Positions 17,386-27,700 of a stretch of 64,000 nt of DNA are shown here, piece by piece. Under the pieces are notes generated by a model. The model searched no databases. It had not been told where the DNA came from and saw only the letters and a list, made by a program, of their open reading frames with translations. A program made the position numbers and the translations under genes. The DNA comes from Dyadobacter sp. MSC1_007 (lineage in GTDB: Bacteria; Bacteroidota; Bacteroidia; Cytophagales; Spirosomataceae), in the NCBI RefSeq assembly GCF_023667495.1, contig NZ_JAMOZL010000016.1:62001-126000 (forward strand), read 5' to 3'. Position 1 is the first letter of the stretch; each line of letters opens with the position of its first letter.

Positions 17386-19161
17386 TCAGATCGTCATGAG
17401 GTAATCGCTGAGGCTTCCTTCTTCGGGTATATTTAATTTTTTTCTGAGCCGATGACGTGCAGTTTTAACGCTGTCGGGGGAGATATTAAGCAATGCAGCG
17501 GCTTCTTTTAGATTCAGATTAAGCCGGACGAGTGCGCAAAGGCGTAACTCGCCGACGCTGAGTTCCGGATGCGTTTTTTTTAGTTTGTAAAAGAAATCTT
17601 TGTGAACACCTTCAAAGTACAGTTTGAACTCTTCCCAATCCTTATCCTGATTGAAACTGTAATCGATCAGGTTCAATAGCTTGCTCAAAACCGGGGAGTC
17701 GCCGTCTTTTAGCTTGGTTTGCCGGGCCTGCGTTACAGTTTCTCGAATATCTTCCAGCACACCATTCTTCTGGATCAGGTTTAGGGTGTGAGTGGTCAGG
17801 GCCTTATTCCGGAATTCCAGTTCGGCAGTGAGCTGTTCCTCTTTTTCGATCCGGTTGCGTATTTCCGCCTCGGCCAGCCTTTGCTGAACCTCGTGTATCT
17901 CTTTGTTTTTCCGCGCCTTCAGTTTTTGTCTGTTGAATGCAAGTGCCAGCAGAATGGCCACTGCGGCAAGTGTGACGGCCAGGGTGTTGCGCGTAGCATA
18001 ACCCAGGTCCTTTTCCTTCTGGATCAGTTTAATCTGGTTTTCATTTTTTTCGCTCTCGTACTGCACCCGCAGATTGGCAATTTTGTTGGCATTCTCGGCA
18101 TTGAACAACGAGTCTTTCAGCGAAGTTGAAAGAATGTGATACTGATAGGCGTCTTTGAAATTGCCGGATTTCCCATTGACTTCCGCCAAGCCTTCATAGG
18201 CATGCTGTATGGCCGGTTTAAGCCCGAGTTCCTTTGCCTGGTCCAGCGCTTTCGTGAATTGTTCACTTGCCGCTTCGTTTTGCCCCATTTTAAGGAAAAC
18301 ATTCCCAAGACCAATCGAGGATGTAACCATTAGCCGTTTGCTCTGAAACGTCTCATTAATCAAAAGTGCCTTTTCGTAAAAGCTTCGCGCTGCGGGATAA
18401 TCGCCTTTGAGCAGACTGATATCGCCCAGGTCATTGTTGCAGATAATCTGCCCATTACTGTCGTTAAAGCCTTCGAAGATGCCAAGGGCCTGGGTTGCAT
18501 TGGTAAATGCCTGAGCGTATTTTTTCTGCTTGCTGTAAATCGTCGCAATGTTGACGTGCGTGCCGGCAACGGATTTGCGATCACCAAGCTTGGCAAAAAT
18601 AGCCTGCGCCTGTTGGTAGGAGGCAAGTGACTCGTCGAAATTCTGTTGCTTTTTATGAATGATGCCGATGCTGTTGAGTAGCGATGCCACACGGCTTTCA
18701 TCACCTAACTCTCTGAAAATGCGGATAGAATGAAAATAGTTATCCAAAGCTTTGCCAAAATTCCCCTGCTCGCCGTAGACGATCCCTTCGTTGGATATAG
18801 CGGTGGCTTCACCTTTTTTATCGCCAATTTGACGGTAAATCTGCTTGCTGGTGTCGTAGTTGGCAAACGCCTTCGCGTAGTCGTTTTTTTGCCAGTAATA
18901 AACGCCAACACCTTGAAAGCTACGGGCTTCGCCGCGCTTATAGTCTAGCTTTCGCGCCAGTGCCAATGCCTCCTGCGAATAGGTGAGCGTTTTTTCGGGC
19001 TGTTTGCTCCAATACTCCATCGCCAGATCGATCAGCAGGTTCACTTTGACAGTGTCCGGGCCGGTGTTTCGCAGCCGGGTTTCCAGGCTGTCGGTTTTTT
19101 GAGAAAGTACTAATAGGGGCTGAACAAGTAATAAAAGGAGAGGGTAGAACTTTCGGTGCAT
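17386..19161 (-). CDS. TPR-repeat membrane regulator with LuxR-like C-terminal HTH
   Basis: This 591-residue protein has an N-terminal signal or anchor (1-20), about eight tetratricopeptide repeats (roughly 35-350, repeating the pattern NYDTSKQIYRQIGDKKGEA), a membrane helix at 392-409, a charged coiled coil (about 415-470) and a C-terminal helix-turn-helix near 525-585 (LCALVRLNLNLKEAAALLNI, then VKTARHRLRKKL). This is a common Bacteroidota design in which periplasmic TPRs sense a signal and a cytoplasmic LuxR/NarL-type head acts on DNA. Target genes are unknown; the phased GTATAC sites just downstream are candidates. Upstream lies a structured RNA gene on the same strand ending at about 19224. 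Confidence 0.9.
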   Translation of the reverse strand: MHRKFYPLLLLLVQPLLVLSQKTDSLETRLRNTGPDTVKVNLLIDLAMEYWSKQPEKTLTYSQEALALARKLDYKRGEARSFQGVGVYYWQKNDYAKAFANYDTSKQIYRQIGDKKGEATAISNEGIVYGEQGNFGKALDNYFHSIRIFRELGDESRVASLLNSIGIIHKKQQNFDESLASYQQAQAIFAKLGDRKSVAGTHVNIATIYSKQKKYAQAFTNATQALGIFEGFNDSNGQIICNNDLGDISLLKGDYPAARSFYEKALLINETFQSKRLMVTSSIGLGNVFLKMGQNEAASEQFTKALDQAKELGLKPAIQHAYEGLAEVNGKSGNFKDAYQYHILSTSLKDSLFNAENANKIANLRVQYESEKNENQIKLIQKEKDLGYATRNTLAVTLAAVAILLALAFNRQKLKARKNKEIHEVQQRLAEAEIRNRIEKEEQLTAELEFRNKALTTHTLNLIQKNGVLEDIRETVTQARQTKLKDGDSPVLSKLLNLIDYSFNQDKDWEEFKLYFEGVHKDFFYKLKKTHPELSVGELRLCALVRLNLNLKEAAALLNISPDSVKTARHRLRKKLNIPEEGSLSDYLMTI

Positions 19162-19220
19162 AATGGCGTATATCTCAATGTTTTAGGGGGCGCGCAAATA
19201 TAGATTATTTTAGGAGAAAC

Positions 19221-19252
19221 GATAAAAAAAATGGCGGCCATTTCTGGCCGCC
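19221..19252 (-). terminator. Intrinsic terminator of the structured RNA
   Basis: GGCGGCCA (19233-19240) and TGGCCGCC (19245-19252) form an 8-bp GC stem with a four-base loop. On the minus strand it runs into eight T residues. No protein gene on the minus strand lies immediately upstream, so it most likely ends the RNA gene that starts near 19461. Confidence 0.75.
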
Positions 19253-19461
19253 TGCAACCCACAACAAAGAGTGGCACAGCATTAATCTGCGATTACATGA
19301 TTGTAGTCCTGGACTAATCTTAGGTTTTTGACAAACCTGTATTTGTGGTCAGTTATCACATTAACTCATGGAAAACAGCAATGAAAATTGCTTGCCGGAA
19401 AACTCTGGTTCTTCCGGCTCCGGTTACCCGGTTCCTGTAATGTGATAAAAGAGGTTGCGGG
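19224..19461 (-). ncRNA. Putative structured noncoding RNA of about 235 nt
   Basis: Between a good promoter (19464-19494) and an intrinsic terminator (19221-19252), the minus strand can fold extensively. An outer stem joins 19453-19458 with 19254-19259. Inside, 19438-19448 pairs with 19353-19363 (11 perfect pairs), continued by 19432-19437 with 19367-19373. This stem closes a four-way junction with hairpins at 19420-19431 (CCGG stem, GTAA loop), 19394-19418 (7 plus 3 pairs around a one-base bulge) and 19377-19392 (6 pairs). Further hairpins lie at 19322-19338 and 19283-19295. It matches no RNA family I know: no tRNA T-loop, no SRP, RNase P or tmRNA signature. A 5' leader for the opposite-strand trehalose gene is the alternative, since most stems are symmetric, but the promoter and T-run favour the minus strand. 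Confidence 0.55.
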
Positions 19462-19463
19462 TG

Positions 19464-19494
19464 CTAAACTAATACAAATGACCCGGTCGTCAAA
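19464..19494 (-). promoter_or_regulatory. Bacteroidota-type promoter of the structured RNA
   Basis: On the minus strand a TTTG box (19491-19494) is followed after exactly 19 bp by TAGTTTAG (19464-19471), one mismatch from the TAnnTTTG consensus. The predicted start is near 19461, just before the first strand of the outer RNA stem. Confidence 0.6.
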
Positions 19495-19642
19495 CCTAAT
19501 CAAATTGAAAAGCATGCTATTTTTTTCAAAAGTGCTTTGCACGTTTAATAGGAGCGTGTAGGGCCTTGATATTTTTTCTGTAAAGGAATTTAACGCCAAG
19601 TGACAGCCCTGGCATGGCTTTTGCGGGCGTTTTTGGCATATT

Positions 19643-21877
19643 ATGGAAAGTTCAAAGTCAATTAGTACAGGAAGACTCATCATCGTAGCTTATCGGTTAC
19701 CTTTCAAAATCGTGCGCGAAAATGACGAGCCGAGGCTATTTCAGAATTCGGGTGGCCTTGTTTCGGCCGTGCTTTCATTGGTAAAAGAGCAGCAGAGCCC
19801 TGCATTCGATTCTCGGCAAAAAATACAGTGGATCGGATTTTCGGAGAATACCCGGGAAGAACTGGAAGGACAGTCCATGGAAAACGACAACTTCCAGGCG
19901 CATCCGGTTTTTATCCCCGATGAGATCAATGAGAACTATTACGAAGGTTTTTGTAACAACCTGATCTGGCCCCTTTGCCACTATTTTCCTTCGCTTGCCC
20001 GTTTTCACGACGTGTACTTCGAAGCATATCAACAAGCCAATAAACTGTTTTTTGACAAGGTGGCTGAGGTTATCCGGCCAGGAGATGTGGTTTGGGTGCA
20101 GGATTACCAGCTGATGCTTCTGCCGGAGCTGATCCGGAACAGCTATCCGGAAAACAAAATCGGCTTCTTTTTTCACATTCCGTTCCCGTCGTTTGAGATA
20201 TTCAGGCTTTTGCCGGTGAAATGGCGGAAGGCCATTGTAGATGGCATACTGGGCGCGGATGTGGTGGGGTTCCATACCAACGATTATGTAGAGTACTTTC
20301 TCAAAGCGGCCCGGCTGGTATCGGAGTACGGCAATAAATTGCATTACATTAACATGGGAAACAGGATCGTAAAAGTCGATTCGTTTCCCATCAGCATTGA
20401 TTTCGACAAGTTCAACGATGCATTTGACGACCCGGCCGTCGCTAGCGCACGCAGTGACGCCCGCCTGTCGCTGAAAGAGCGTATTATTTTTTCGGTCGAC
20501 CGGCTGGATTATTCCAAAGGCATTATCCACAGGCTTCGCGGCTATCAACGTTTTTTGGAACTGAATCCCGACTGGCATGAAAAAGTGTCTTTTGTGATGG
20601 TAGTCGTACCATCCAGAGATACGATCGAGCAGTACCAGCAAATGAAGTCGGACATCGACCAGACGGTGGGCAAGATCAATGCGGATTTCGGAAGTATTTC
20701 CTGGCAACCTATCATATATCAATATCGCTCAATGCCTTACCACGAGCTGGTAGGCATGTACACGGCCAGCGACGTGGCGCTCATTACGCCCGTGCGTGAC
20801 GGGATGAATTTGGTTTGCAAAGAATATGTCGCCAGTCGGAAAGACGGCAAGGGCGTGCTCATTCTCAGTGAAATGGCAGGCGCTGCCGCTGAGCTGGGCG
20901 AGGCGCTGATTATCAATCCCCTGGACCGGCAGGATATTGCAGACGCGATCCTTACCGCATTTGAAATGCCGGAAGAAGAGCAGAGCAAACGAATGGAGGC
21001 CATGCGTGAAAGGATACGAGACTATGACGTATTCGCATGGACGAATGACTTTTTTACCCAAATGACTATGCTTGAACTAGAACACGACCGGCTCCGGCAG
21101 GTGTTTTTGAATAATAAGGGAATAGATTCAATACGGAATGCTTACCAGTTGTCGACCAACAGGATATTGTTTTTCGACTATGACGGCACGCTTGCGCCGA
21201 TCGTGGCTGATCCTGCGAAAGCCATTATTTCGGAGGATGTCAAGAAATTGCTGCATGATATTGCCAAGAGGGACACGGTAGTGATCGTAAGCGGGCGGGA
21301 CCGTCATTTTCTGGATAAGCTGTTTCAGGAACTGCCTGTGCACATGATCGCAGAGCATGGTGCATTGGTAAAAGAAAAGGGATCGGACGAGTGGAAACTC
21401 CATGAAGCGTATGAGGAAAACTGGAAAGAAAGCATTCGCCCGATCATGAATATGTATGCCAAGCGCTGTCCTGGCGCATTTGTTGAGGAAAAGGAAACCT
21501 CGCTTGCATGGCATTACAGGACTGCCGATGACAAGGACTATGCTACCAGGCGGGCGCAGGAGCTTTTGTGGCAACTAAAAAACTACATTCAACCCGAACT
21601 CAATTTGCAGGTCATTGACGGAAACAAGGTAGTGGAAGTCAAGAAGACTGCATTTAACAAAGGGACTGCGACGCGTACTTTCGTAGAAACGGGCGATTTC
21701 GACTTCATACTCGCGATAGGTGATGACACTACTGATGAAGATATGTTTGAAGCGCTGCCGGAAACCGCGTACACCGTAAAGATTGGCGATGATCTTTCTG
21801 CCGCCCGGAACCATATCCGGAGCCAGGACGAGGTTTTCCATTTCCTTCATTTTATGGTGTCGCAGGTAGGGGAGTAA
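19643..21877 (+). CDS. Fused trehalose-6-phosphate synthase / trehalose-phosphatase
   Basis: This 744-residue protein joins two enzymes. Residues 1 to about 470 form a GT20 synthase (RLIIVAYRLPF at the start, VWVQDYQLMLLPELI, FFFHIPFPSFEIF, DRLDYSKGI and RDGMNLVCKEYVA). Residues from about 500 form a HAD phosphatase with nucleophile D512 and D514 in FDYDGTLAPI, VSGRD, and GDDTTDEDMF near the end. It makes trehalose 6-phosphate from UDP-glucose and glucose 6-phosphate and then removes the phosphate in the cytoplasm. The fusion is known in Bacteroidota. A Crp/Fnr-like regulator gene follows after 26 bp, suggesting shared transcription. No clear promoter was found between 19495 and 19642. Confidence 0.95.
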   Translation: MESSKSISTGRLIIVAYRLPFKIVRENDEPRLFQNSGGLVSAVLSLVKEQQSPAFDSRQKIQWIGFSENTREELEGQSMENDNFQAHPVFIPDEINENYYEGFCNNLIWPLCHYFPSLARFHDVYFEAYQQANKLFFDKVAEVIRPGDVVWVQDYQLMLLPELIRNSYPENKIGFFFHIPFPSFEIFRLLPVKWRKAIVDGILGADVVGFHTNDYVEYFLKAARLVSEYGNKLHYINMGNRIVKVDSFPISIDFDKFNDAFDDPAVASARSDARLSLKERIIFSVDRLDYSKGIIHRLRGYQRFLELNPDWHEKVSFVMVVVPSRDTIEQYQQMKSDIDQTVGKINADFGSISWQPIIYQYRSMPYHELVGMYTASDVALITPVRDGMNLVCKEYVASRKDGKGVLILSEMAGAAAELGEALIINPLDRQDIADAILTAFEMPEEEQSKRMEAMRERIRDYDVFAWTNDFFTQMTMLELEHDRLRQVFLNNKGIDSIRNAYQLSTNRILFFDYDGTLAPIVADPAKAIISEDVKKLLHDIAKRDTVVIVSGRDRHFLDKLFQELPVHMIAEHGALVKEKGSDEWKLHEAYEENWKESIRPIMNMYAKRCPGAFVEEKETSLAWHYRTADDKDYATRRAQELLWQLKNYIQPELNLQVIDGNKVVEVKKTAFNKGTATRTFVETGDFDFILAIGDDTTDEDMFEALPETAYTVKIGDDLSAARNHIRSQDEVFHFLHFMVSQVGE

Positions 21878-21903
21878 CGAGGGGTTTCGTATTTTAGCGA
21901 CCT

Positions 21904-22488
21904 ATGCAGGATTCGTTAAAATTGCTCCATTCTTCGATTCAAGCCATTCATCCACTCTCGGAAGAGGATTGGAATGCGCTTGCTCAAATCTGGAAACCGT
22001 TTGAAGCCAGGCGCAAGGAGATCATTACAGCAAGCGGCGAAACGGAACGATATCTCTATTTTGTCGTTGAAGGCGTCCAGCGGATCTATTACCTGGACGA
22101 CCAGAACAGGGAAGCTACGCTTGCATTCACTTATCCACCTTCGTTTGGTGGTGTGATAGATTCACAGTTGCTTGAAACGCCCTCCCGGTATTACTACGAA
22201 ACCCTTACGCCTTCGCGGTTCATCAGGGCCACATTTGTAGATTTTAAGCCATTGGCAGAACAAAGGCAGGGGATAGAAAGAATGCTTCGGAAAGGTCTCA
22301 CTCAAACGCTTTCCGGGATTCTGGAGCGGCTGGTCGAAGTGCAATGCTTCTCGTCAGAGGAAAAATTCAGAAAGCTGTTACAGCGCAGCCCGCATATTTT
22401 GCAGCTCGTTCCGCATAAGTATCTGGCCAATTACCTGGGTATTGACCCTACCAATTTCAGCAAGCTTGTTAATAAGGTGAAGATTTGA
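21904..22488 (+). CDS. Crp/Fnr-family cyclic-nucleotide-binding-like regulator
   Basis: This 194-residue protein has an N-terminal cyclic-nucleotide-binding fold (ETERYLYFVVEGVQRIYYLD, then ATLAFTYPPSFGGVIDS) and a short C-terminal helix-turn-helix (LVPHKYLANYLGIDPTNFSKLVNKVK). It is the compact form common in Bacteroidota, with no cysteines arranged as in Fnr. It lies 26 bp after the trehalose gene and may share its transcript. Effector and targets are unknown. Confidence 0.88.
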   Translation: MQDSLKLLHSSIQAIHPLSEEDWNALAQIWKPFEARRKEIITASGETERYLYFVVEGVQRIYYLDDQNREATLAFTYPPSFGGVIDSQLLETPSRYYYETLTPSRFIRATFVDFKPLAEQRQGIERMLRKGLTQTLSGILERLVEVQCFSSEEKFRKLLQRSPHILQLVPHKYLANYLGIDPTNFSKLVNKVKI

Positions 22489-22560
22489 AAATGTTGGTTT
22501 TTACCAATTATTGTAAAGGTTCCCTGGTCCATATTTGCATTGTCAATCAATGTAAATGAA

Positions 22561-23124
22561 ATGGGAACGGTTCAAAAGAAGGAGTTGCTGGAAAGGCTGG
22601 AAGACCAGGTCGAATCACACATTAAAGATACCATTGTCCTTTTTCAGAACAGGGATGATGCTTTCCTGAACGCGCCAGCTGCTAATGGAGGATGGAGTAT
22701 TGCACAATGCCTTGATCACCTGAATAGCTATGGTGATCATTATCTGCCAAGAATGCGCGAAAAGCTTGACGCCGCTCCCGACGTTGTGAAGCCTGGATTT
22801 ACGAGCACTTGGTTCGGTGCATATTTCACAAGCATGATGGACCCGACGACGGGCAAGAAAAAATTTAAAGCATTCAAAGGACATATTCCAAAACCCCAGC
22901 TCGATGCCGCGGCCGTTATCGCCGAGTTTATCAGGCAGCAGGAAGATCTGTTGCAACTGCTTCGCATTGCCCATCGAAAAGATCTTGACCAAAGTAAGGT
23001 GCCGATCTCGGTAATGCCATTACTGCGTTTGAAAATAGGCGATGTGTTCCAGTTTCTGATTGCTCATAATGAGCGGCACATGCAACAGGCAAAGCGCAAT
23101 CTGACCACCCAAAGCATTTATTAG
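22561..23124 (+). CDS. DinB-superfamily protein
   Basis: This is a four-helix DinB/YfiT-like protein. The family pattern is visible as NGGWSIAQCLDHLNSYGDHYLPRM near the start and FQFLIAHNERHMQQAKRNL at the end. The histidines in DHLNSYGDH and HNERH are the likely metal ligands. The frame also has a TTG start at 22540, but the ATG at 22561 gives a normal family start (187 residues) and is preferred. The DinB fold hosts metal-dependent transferases with thiol cofactors; the specific substrate is not known. A hairpin terminator follows at 23141-23178. Confidence 0.85.
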   Translation: MGTVQKKELLERLEDQVESHIKDTIVLFQNRDDAFLNAPAANGGWSIAQCLDHLNSYGDHYLPRMREKLDAAPDVVKPGFTSTWFGAYFTSMMDPTTGKKKFKAFKGHIPKPQLDAAAVIAEFIRQQEDLLQLLRIAHRKDLDQSKVPISVMPLLRLKIGDVFQFLIAHNERHMQQAKRNLTTQSIY

Positions 23125-23140
23125 CCAAAATATATATTGA

Positions 23141-23178
23141 AAAAGGCCAATGGACAGCTGCGTCCGATTGGCCTTTTT
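23141..23178. terminator. Bidirectional intrinsic terminator
   Basis: AAAAGGCCAATGGAC and its imperfect complement GTCCGATTGGCCTTTT form a long stem with an AT run at each side. It serves both the DinB-like gene on the plus strand and the convergent SusD gene ending at 23200. Confidence 0.85.
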
Positions 23179-23199
23179 TCGAGTTGGCAGGAGGCTGTT

Positions 23200-24741
23200 T
23201 CAGAAATAGCCCGGATTTTGAGATACGGTGCCCGCGCTCAGTTCCACCTCTGCCTGTGGAATGGGGAAGAGCAGTTTGTTGGCTGTAACTTGGTAAGCGT
23301 CGGGAGTCAGGTAATTGACCTGTTTTTTCAACTCCGCACCAAACGCGTTCATCACTTCCACGGCCTTGCCGCTGCGAACAAGATCATGCCAGCGGTGGTT
23401 TTCAAATGCCAGTTCGACGCGGCGCTCATGCAGGATGATGTCACGCAATGCAGCTTGTGAGCCGCCGGTGATGGCGGGAAGTCCCGCACGAGCACGCACT
23501 GCATTCAGTGGTGTTAATGGTGATTTTTCGAGTTCGTTCTGAGCTTCGGCCAGTAACAGTAGTGCGTCGGAATACCGGTAAACCGGGAAATTATCGTTAG
23601 ATCCGGTAACGGCGGCGAGTGGCGCATGGACATATTTCTTAATATACGGTACACCGATCTTGCCTGTGGCAGGTTTGTAATCTACAATGCTTTTGTTAGC
23701 AGAATAGGTGAAAAGGTCGCTGGAATTGTATGCGCCTTCCGCAATGCCGATGGACGCATCGAGCCGCTTGTCGTTTTTCTCAAATGCATTGATAAGGTCG
23801 GTGGTCGGCGTGTTCCAGCCACCGGTGGAACTATTGTTGATGGCAATGCCGGTAATGATGGCAGTAGATGTGCTTCGCGGCAGAAAATGAAAGGTCAAAG
23901 GATTGGGTGAAGTGCCTGTCACGGTACCTTCCAGAAACTGGATTTCAAAGATTGATTCCTTGCCGTTCTTATTGGCGGGCATGAAAGCATCCGCATATTC
24001 GCTGTGCAGCGCATAACCCATCCCGGCGAGTGAATTGAGCAGCGTTTCGGCTTCCGCCCACTTTTTCTGTGTTGCATATACATCGGCCAGCAGCATCGTT
24101 GCCGACCCTTTCGTAGCCTCGCCGCTTTGGGGAAACTTACCCGGAGCGGGAAGCTGGGCCACCGCCTCAGTAGCATCAGCGATGATCTGTGCATAAACCT
24201 GTTCTGCGGTGGAACGTGGCAAAAAGGCGTCATCCGCCTTGGTGACTTCTTTCAGGAAGAGCGGCACGCCTCCGTAAAGCCTTACCAGTTTGAAATAATA
24301 CCACGCCCTCAGGAATTTGGCTTGTCCGCTGATGCTATTTTTGACAGTTTCCGAAAGGTCGGATTTGGCCAGGCGCTCGACGACGATATTCGTGCGGGAA
24401 ATGCCGGTGTAGCAATGCTGCCAAACCGCATTGGTATAAGCATTGGTGGAGTTGTCGGTGAAATCAGAAATGTTCTCGCGATGCACATAAGCCGTTCCGC
24501 GATTGCTTGGATATGGCTGGTAGATGCTGTTGTCGGAACGCATTTCGGAAGTGAAATAGTCGTTGACGAGCACATCGCGTAGCGGTACATAAGCCGCGAT
24601 CACGGCTTGCCGAAACTGGGCTTCGGTTTTGTAAAACGAATCGCTGGTGTAAGAGTCCTCAGGAACGAGGTCGATAAAGCTGTCGTTGCAGGATGAAAAT
24701 GTCATCGCAAGTACAGCAAACAGGGAATATATCCTTTTCAT
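23200..24741 (-). CDS. SusD/RagB-family surface lipoprotein
   Basis: This 513-residue protein starts with a lipoprotein signal (FSSC, cysteine 18) and follows the SusD layout: DSYTSDSFYKTEAQFRQAV near the start, QAKFLRAWYYFKLVRLYGGVPLF, a central TPR part, and the C-terminal ERRVELAFENHRWHDLVRSG and LLFPIPQAEVELSAG ending NPGYF. It pairs with the SusC gene 23 bp upstream (24765-27878). No glycan hydrolase lies nearby to suggest a substrate. Confidence 0.93.
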   Translation of the reverse strand: MKRIYSLFAVLAMTFSSCNDSFIDLVPEDSYTSDSFYKTEAQFRQAVIAAYVPLRDVLVNDYFTSEMRSDNSIYQPYPSNRGTAYVHRENISDFTDNSTNAYTNAVWQHCYTGISRTNIVVERLAKSDLSETVKNSISGQAKFLRAWYYFKLVRLYGGVPLFLKEVTKADDAFLPRSTAEQVYAQIIADATEAVAQLPAPGKFPQSGEATKGSATMLLADVYATQKKWAEAETLLNSLAGMGYALHSEYADAFMPANKNGKESIFEIQFLEGTVTGTSPNPLTFHFLPRSTSTAIITGIAINNSSTGGWNTPTTDLINAFEKNDKRLDASIGIAEGAYNSSDLFTYSANKSIVDYKPATGKIGVPYIKKYVHAPLAAVTGSNDNFPVYRYSDALLLLAEAQNELEKSPLTPLNAVRARAGLPAITGGSQAALRDIILHERRVELAFENHRWHDLVRSGKAVEVMNAFGAELKKQVNYLTPDAYQVTANKLLFPIPQAEVELSAGTVSQNPGYF

Positions 24742-24764
24742 AGATTAAACTGAATGGCGTTAGA

Positions 24765-27700
24765 TTATTTAAAGGTGGCTGAAATACCGAAAGAGAACGT
24801 CCTGGGAACAGGGTATGCATTCTCGTCGACGCCGATGCCCTGCGTTGGATCCAGTCCTGCAAAGTTGATCTCAGGATTGAGGCCCGAATATTTTGTCAAC
24901 ACAAAGGCCTGTTGCACTGATGCGTACACACGCATGTTTTCAAGTAGATATTTGCCGTTCAATTTGAAGCGGTAGCCAAGAGAAATGTTCTTGGCCGTTA
25001 AGTAAGAGCCATCTTCGAGCCATTGGCTGTTTACTTGCCGGCCCATTGCGGTAGTTCCGGTTTTAGTCCGCGGATAAACGCCCGAGCCGGGGTTCTCCGG
25101 CGAGCGCCATCGGTCGGCCGCAGCCGCTAGCATGACGCGTGAACCGTCCATATTGGTTTGATACGCCCATTTTGCCGCATTTAAAATTTCCCCGCCCACT
25201 GAAAAAGCCATGTGGACATTCAGATCAAAGTTTTTATAAGAGAAACTATTGGTCAAACCGCCAGTGAAAGTAGGAGTAGGGTCGCCGATGAAAGTGCGGT
25301 CGTTCACGTCATCGATCACACCGTCGGGTACGCCGTTCGGACCGCTGATATCACGCACTTTGATGGTTCCTACATCCGAAGCACTGCCATATTTAGCCGA
25401 ATTGGCCAGGTCGGCTTCATCTTTGTACAAACCTTCATATATAAACCCATAGAATTCTCCCAGCCGGTGCCCTTCTTGCTGACGGTAATAATCGGAACTG
25501 ACGGTGTTATTTCGACGGATGAAGCCGGGTGAAACGAGTTCTTTGATAATATTTCGGTCAAATGAGACATTAAAGCTTGTATTCCATTTGAGGTTACCGG
25601 TGAGGTTGGTCGTATTTACGCTTACCTCGTGGCCCCATAGTTTCAATTTACCTACATTAAAAAGAATGGTGGAAAAGCCGGAAGCTTTCGGAATTGGCCG
25701 TTGCTGGATCAGCCCGTCGGATATTTTATTGTAATAATCGTAGGTCACATTTACGCGGTTTTTGAAGAACGACATTTCAAATCCAAGGTCGAATTGTTTG
25801 TTTCGTTCCCAGGCCAGTTCGCTGTTGGAGAGCCGGTTAATGGTCTGCCCCGACACCGAATTGCCGTTCAATGCATAATAGTAGTTTCCGATGGTGGCCT
25901 GAGCGTCGTAATTACCAAATGAGTTGTTGCCGGTGATTCCATAACTCGCCCTGATTTTGAAAAGGTCTAAAAACCTTACATTCTGCATGAATGCCTCGTC
26001 GCTGACAACCCATCCGGCGGAAACCGATGGGAAGGTTCCGTACCGCTGATTTGCGCCAAATTTTGAAGAACCATCACGCCGCACTGCACCTTGGAGCAGG
26101 TATTTGCCTTTGTAATTGTAGTTCAACCGGCCAATCGTTGAAAGCAGCGAATAGGCACCATAAGTGCTGTTGCCGGCCGATAGGATCGTAGCCGCAGTCA
26201 GATAAGGGATTTCATCGGTCGTGTAGCCAAGTCCGGTGAGTGAATTGTTCATACCACTGAACTTTTGGGCAGAATACCCGCCCAAAACCTCGATATGGTG
26301 GTCATTCAAGAAACTTTTATTCCAAACCAGGTTTCCTTCCGCGGTATAAGAGCCATTATCGACCGAGCTGCTGGTGCCCGTCGTTTGGCCTTGTGTTCCC
26401 GTGATGAGCCCTGGCTGGAAAAACTGCCTGGTTTCCGCGCCTTTATCGATAGCCACATTTCCCCGGAAGCTTAATCCGCTGATAAACTCATAGTTGAGGT
26501 AAGCATTAGCGAGGATTCGTGTTGTTTTGTAGTCATCTTTCGTAAGCATGAATTGTGCGAGAGGGTTTACATAAGCGACCATGCCCGGAGAATAAGTATC
26601 ACGCTGGTAAGTTCCGTCCGGTTTGAAAGGCGAGATAAGCGGGCTGGCTTCAAAAACACGCTCGAACAAGCCGCCTACGCCGTCGGTTGAGGTGCGGTTA
26701 TTGTGGTCGAGGCGGTAGCTTGGCGCCAGGTTAAAGCCTATTTTTAACTTGTTATTGCTTAATGAGAGGTCTTGATTAATGCGCAGGCTGAACAGTTTCG
26801 TGCTGGTGTTGATCAGCACACCCTGCTGTTCCTGATAGCCAAAGATGACCGTGGATGACGATTTTTCACGTGCCGACTGGATAGTCAGATCATAGTTTTG
26901 GATCGGGGCGGACCTGGTCAGCAACTTGTACCAGTTTGTTCCCTCACCATATTGTTCCGGATTGGCATAAGCCGGATCGACCGGATTTTTAACCGGGTCT
27001 AGCTTTTCATATTTGACGCGATCTTCCCACCTTTCCTTCATGAACTGCGCATAGCCCCGGGCATCCATCATCTTGGGCACGCGGTTTTGAGGTATCTTCT
27101 GGATCCCGTAATTCGCATTGAACTCGATCTTGGAATCGCCGGCTTTGGCATGTTTGGTAGTGATCAGAATAACACCATTAGCGGCTCGCGAACCGTATAA
27201 TGCAGTGGCCGACGCGTCTTTTAATACACTAAAACTTTCGATTTCCGATGGGTTGATGTTATTGATGCTGCCGGTAAGTGGTATTCCGTCAACGACGATC
27301 AATGGCTGGTTGCTGGCGTGAAATGAAGCGGCACCGCGAATACGGAACTCGACGCCGCGGCCCGGCTGCCCGCTGCTTTGGGCGATCTGCACACCGGCGA
27401 CCTTTCCCTGTAGTTGCTGTGCGAATTGGTTAACGGGCATATCCTGCAATTGTGCAGCTTCAATTTGTACAATCGAGCCTGTAACTTCCTTTTGACGTTG
27501 CTTGCCATAACTGACAGTCACGGCGTCCAGGTCTGTATTTCCCGTCAATTTGAAATGAACAACGGTCTCTTTTCCGGCAGCAACCCTGATTTTCCCCTGT
27601 TCATTTTTGGAATAGCCCACATAGGAAGCCGTCAGTGTGTAGGTTCCCTCCGGAACTTCCAGACTATAATTTCCCTGTGCATCGGTGAAGGTGCCAGTCG

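Noticed and set aside
17219..17404. 61-codon plus-strand frame over the GTATAC sites
   Set aside because: It crosses the phased sites and the terminator hairpin and ends inside the neighbouring gene; the regulatory reading explains the sequence better.
19353..19448. tRNA gene
   Set aside because: The fold looks like a cloverleaf, but the closing stem is 11 bp, there is no T-loop or anticodon-loop consensus and no acceptor CCA context.
19366..19683. 105-codon minus-strand frame over the structured RNA region
   Set aside because: It runs through the hairpins and into the start of the trehalose gene; codon content shows no protein signature.
19775..20722. 315-codon open frame antisense to the trehalose synthase gene
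   Set aside because: The plus-strand product is a full-length enzyme with all motifs; the antisense product has no family features.
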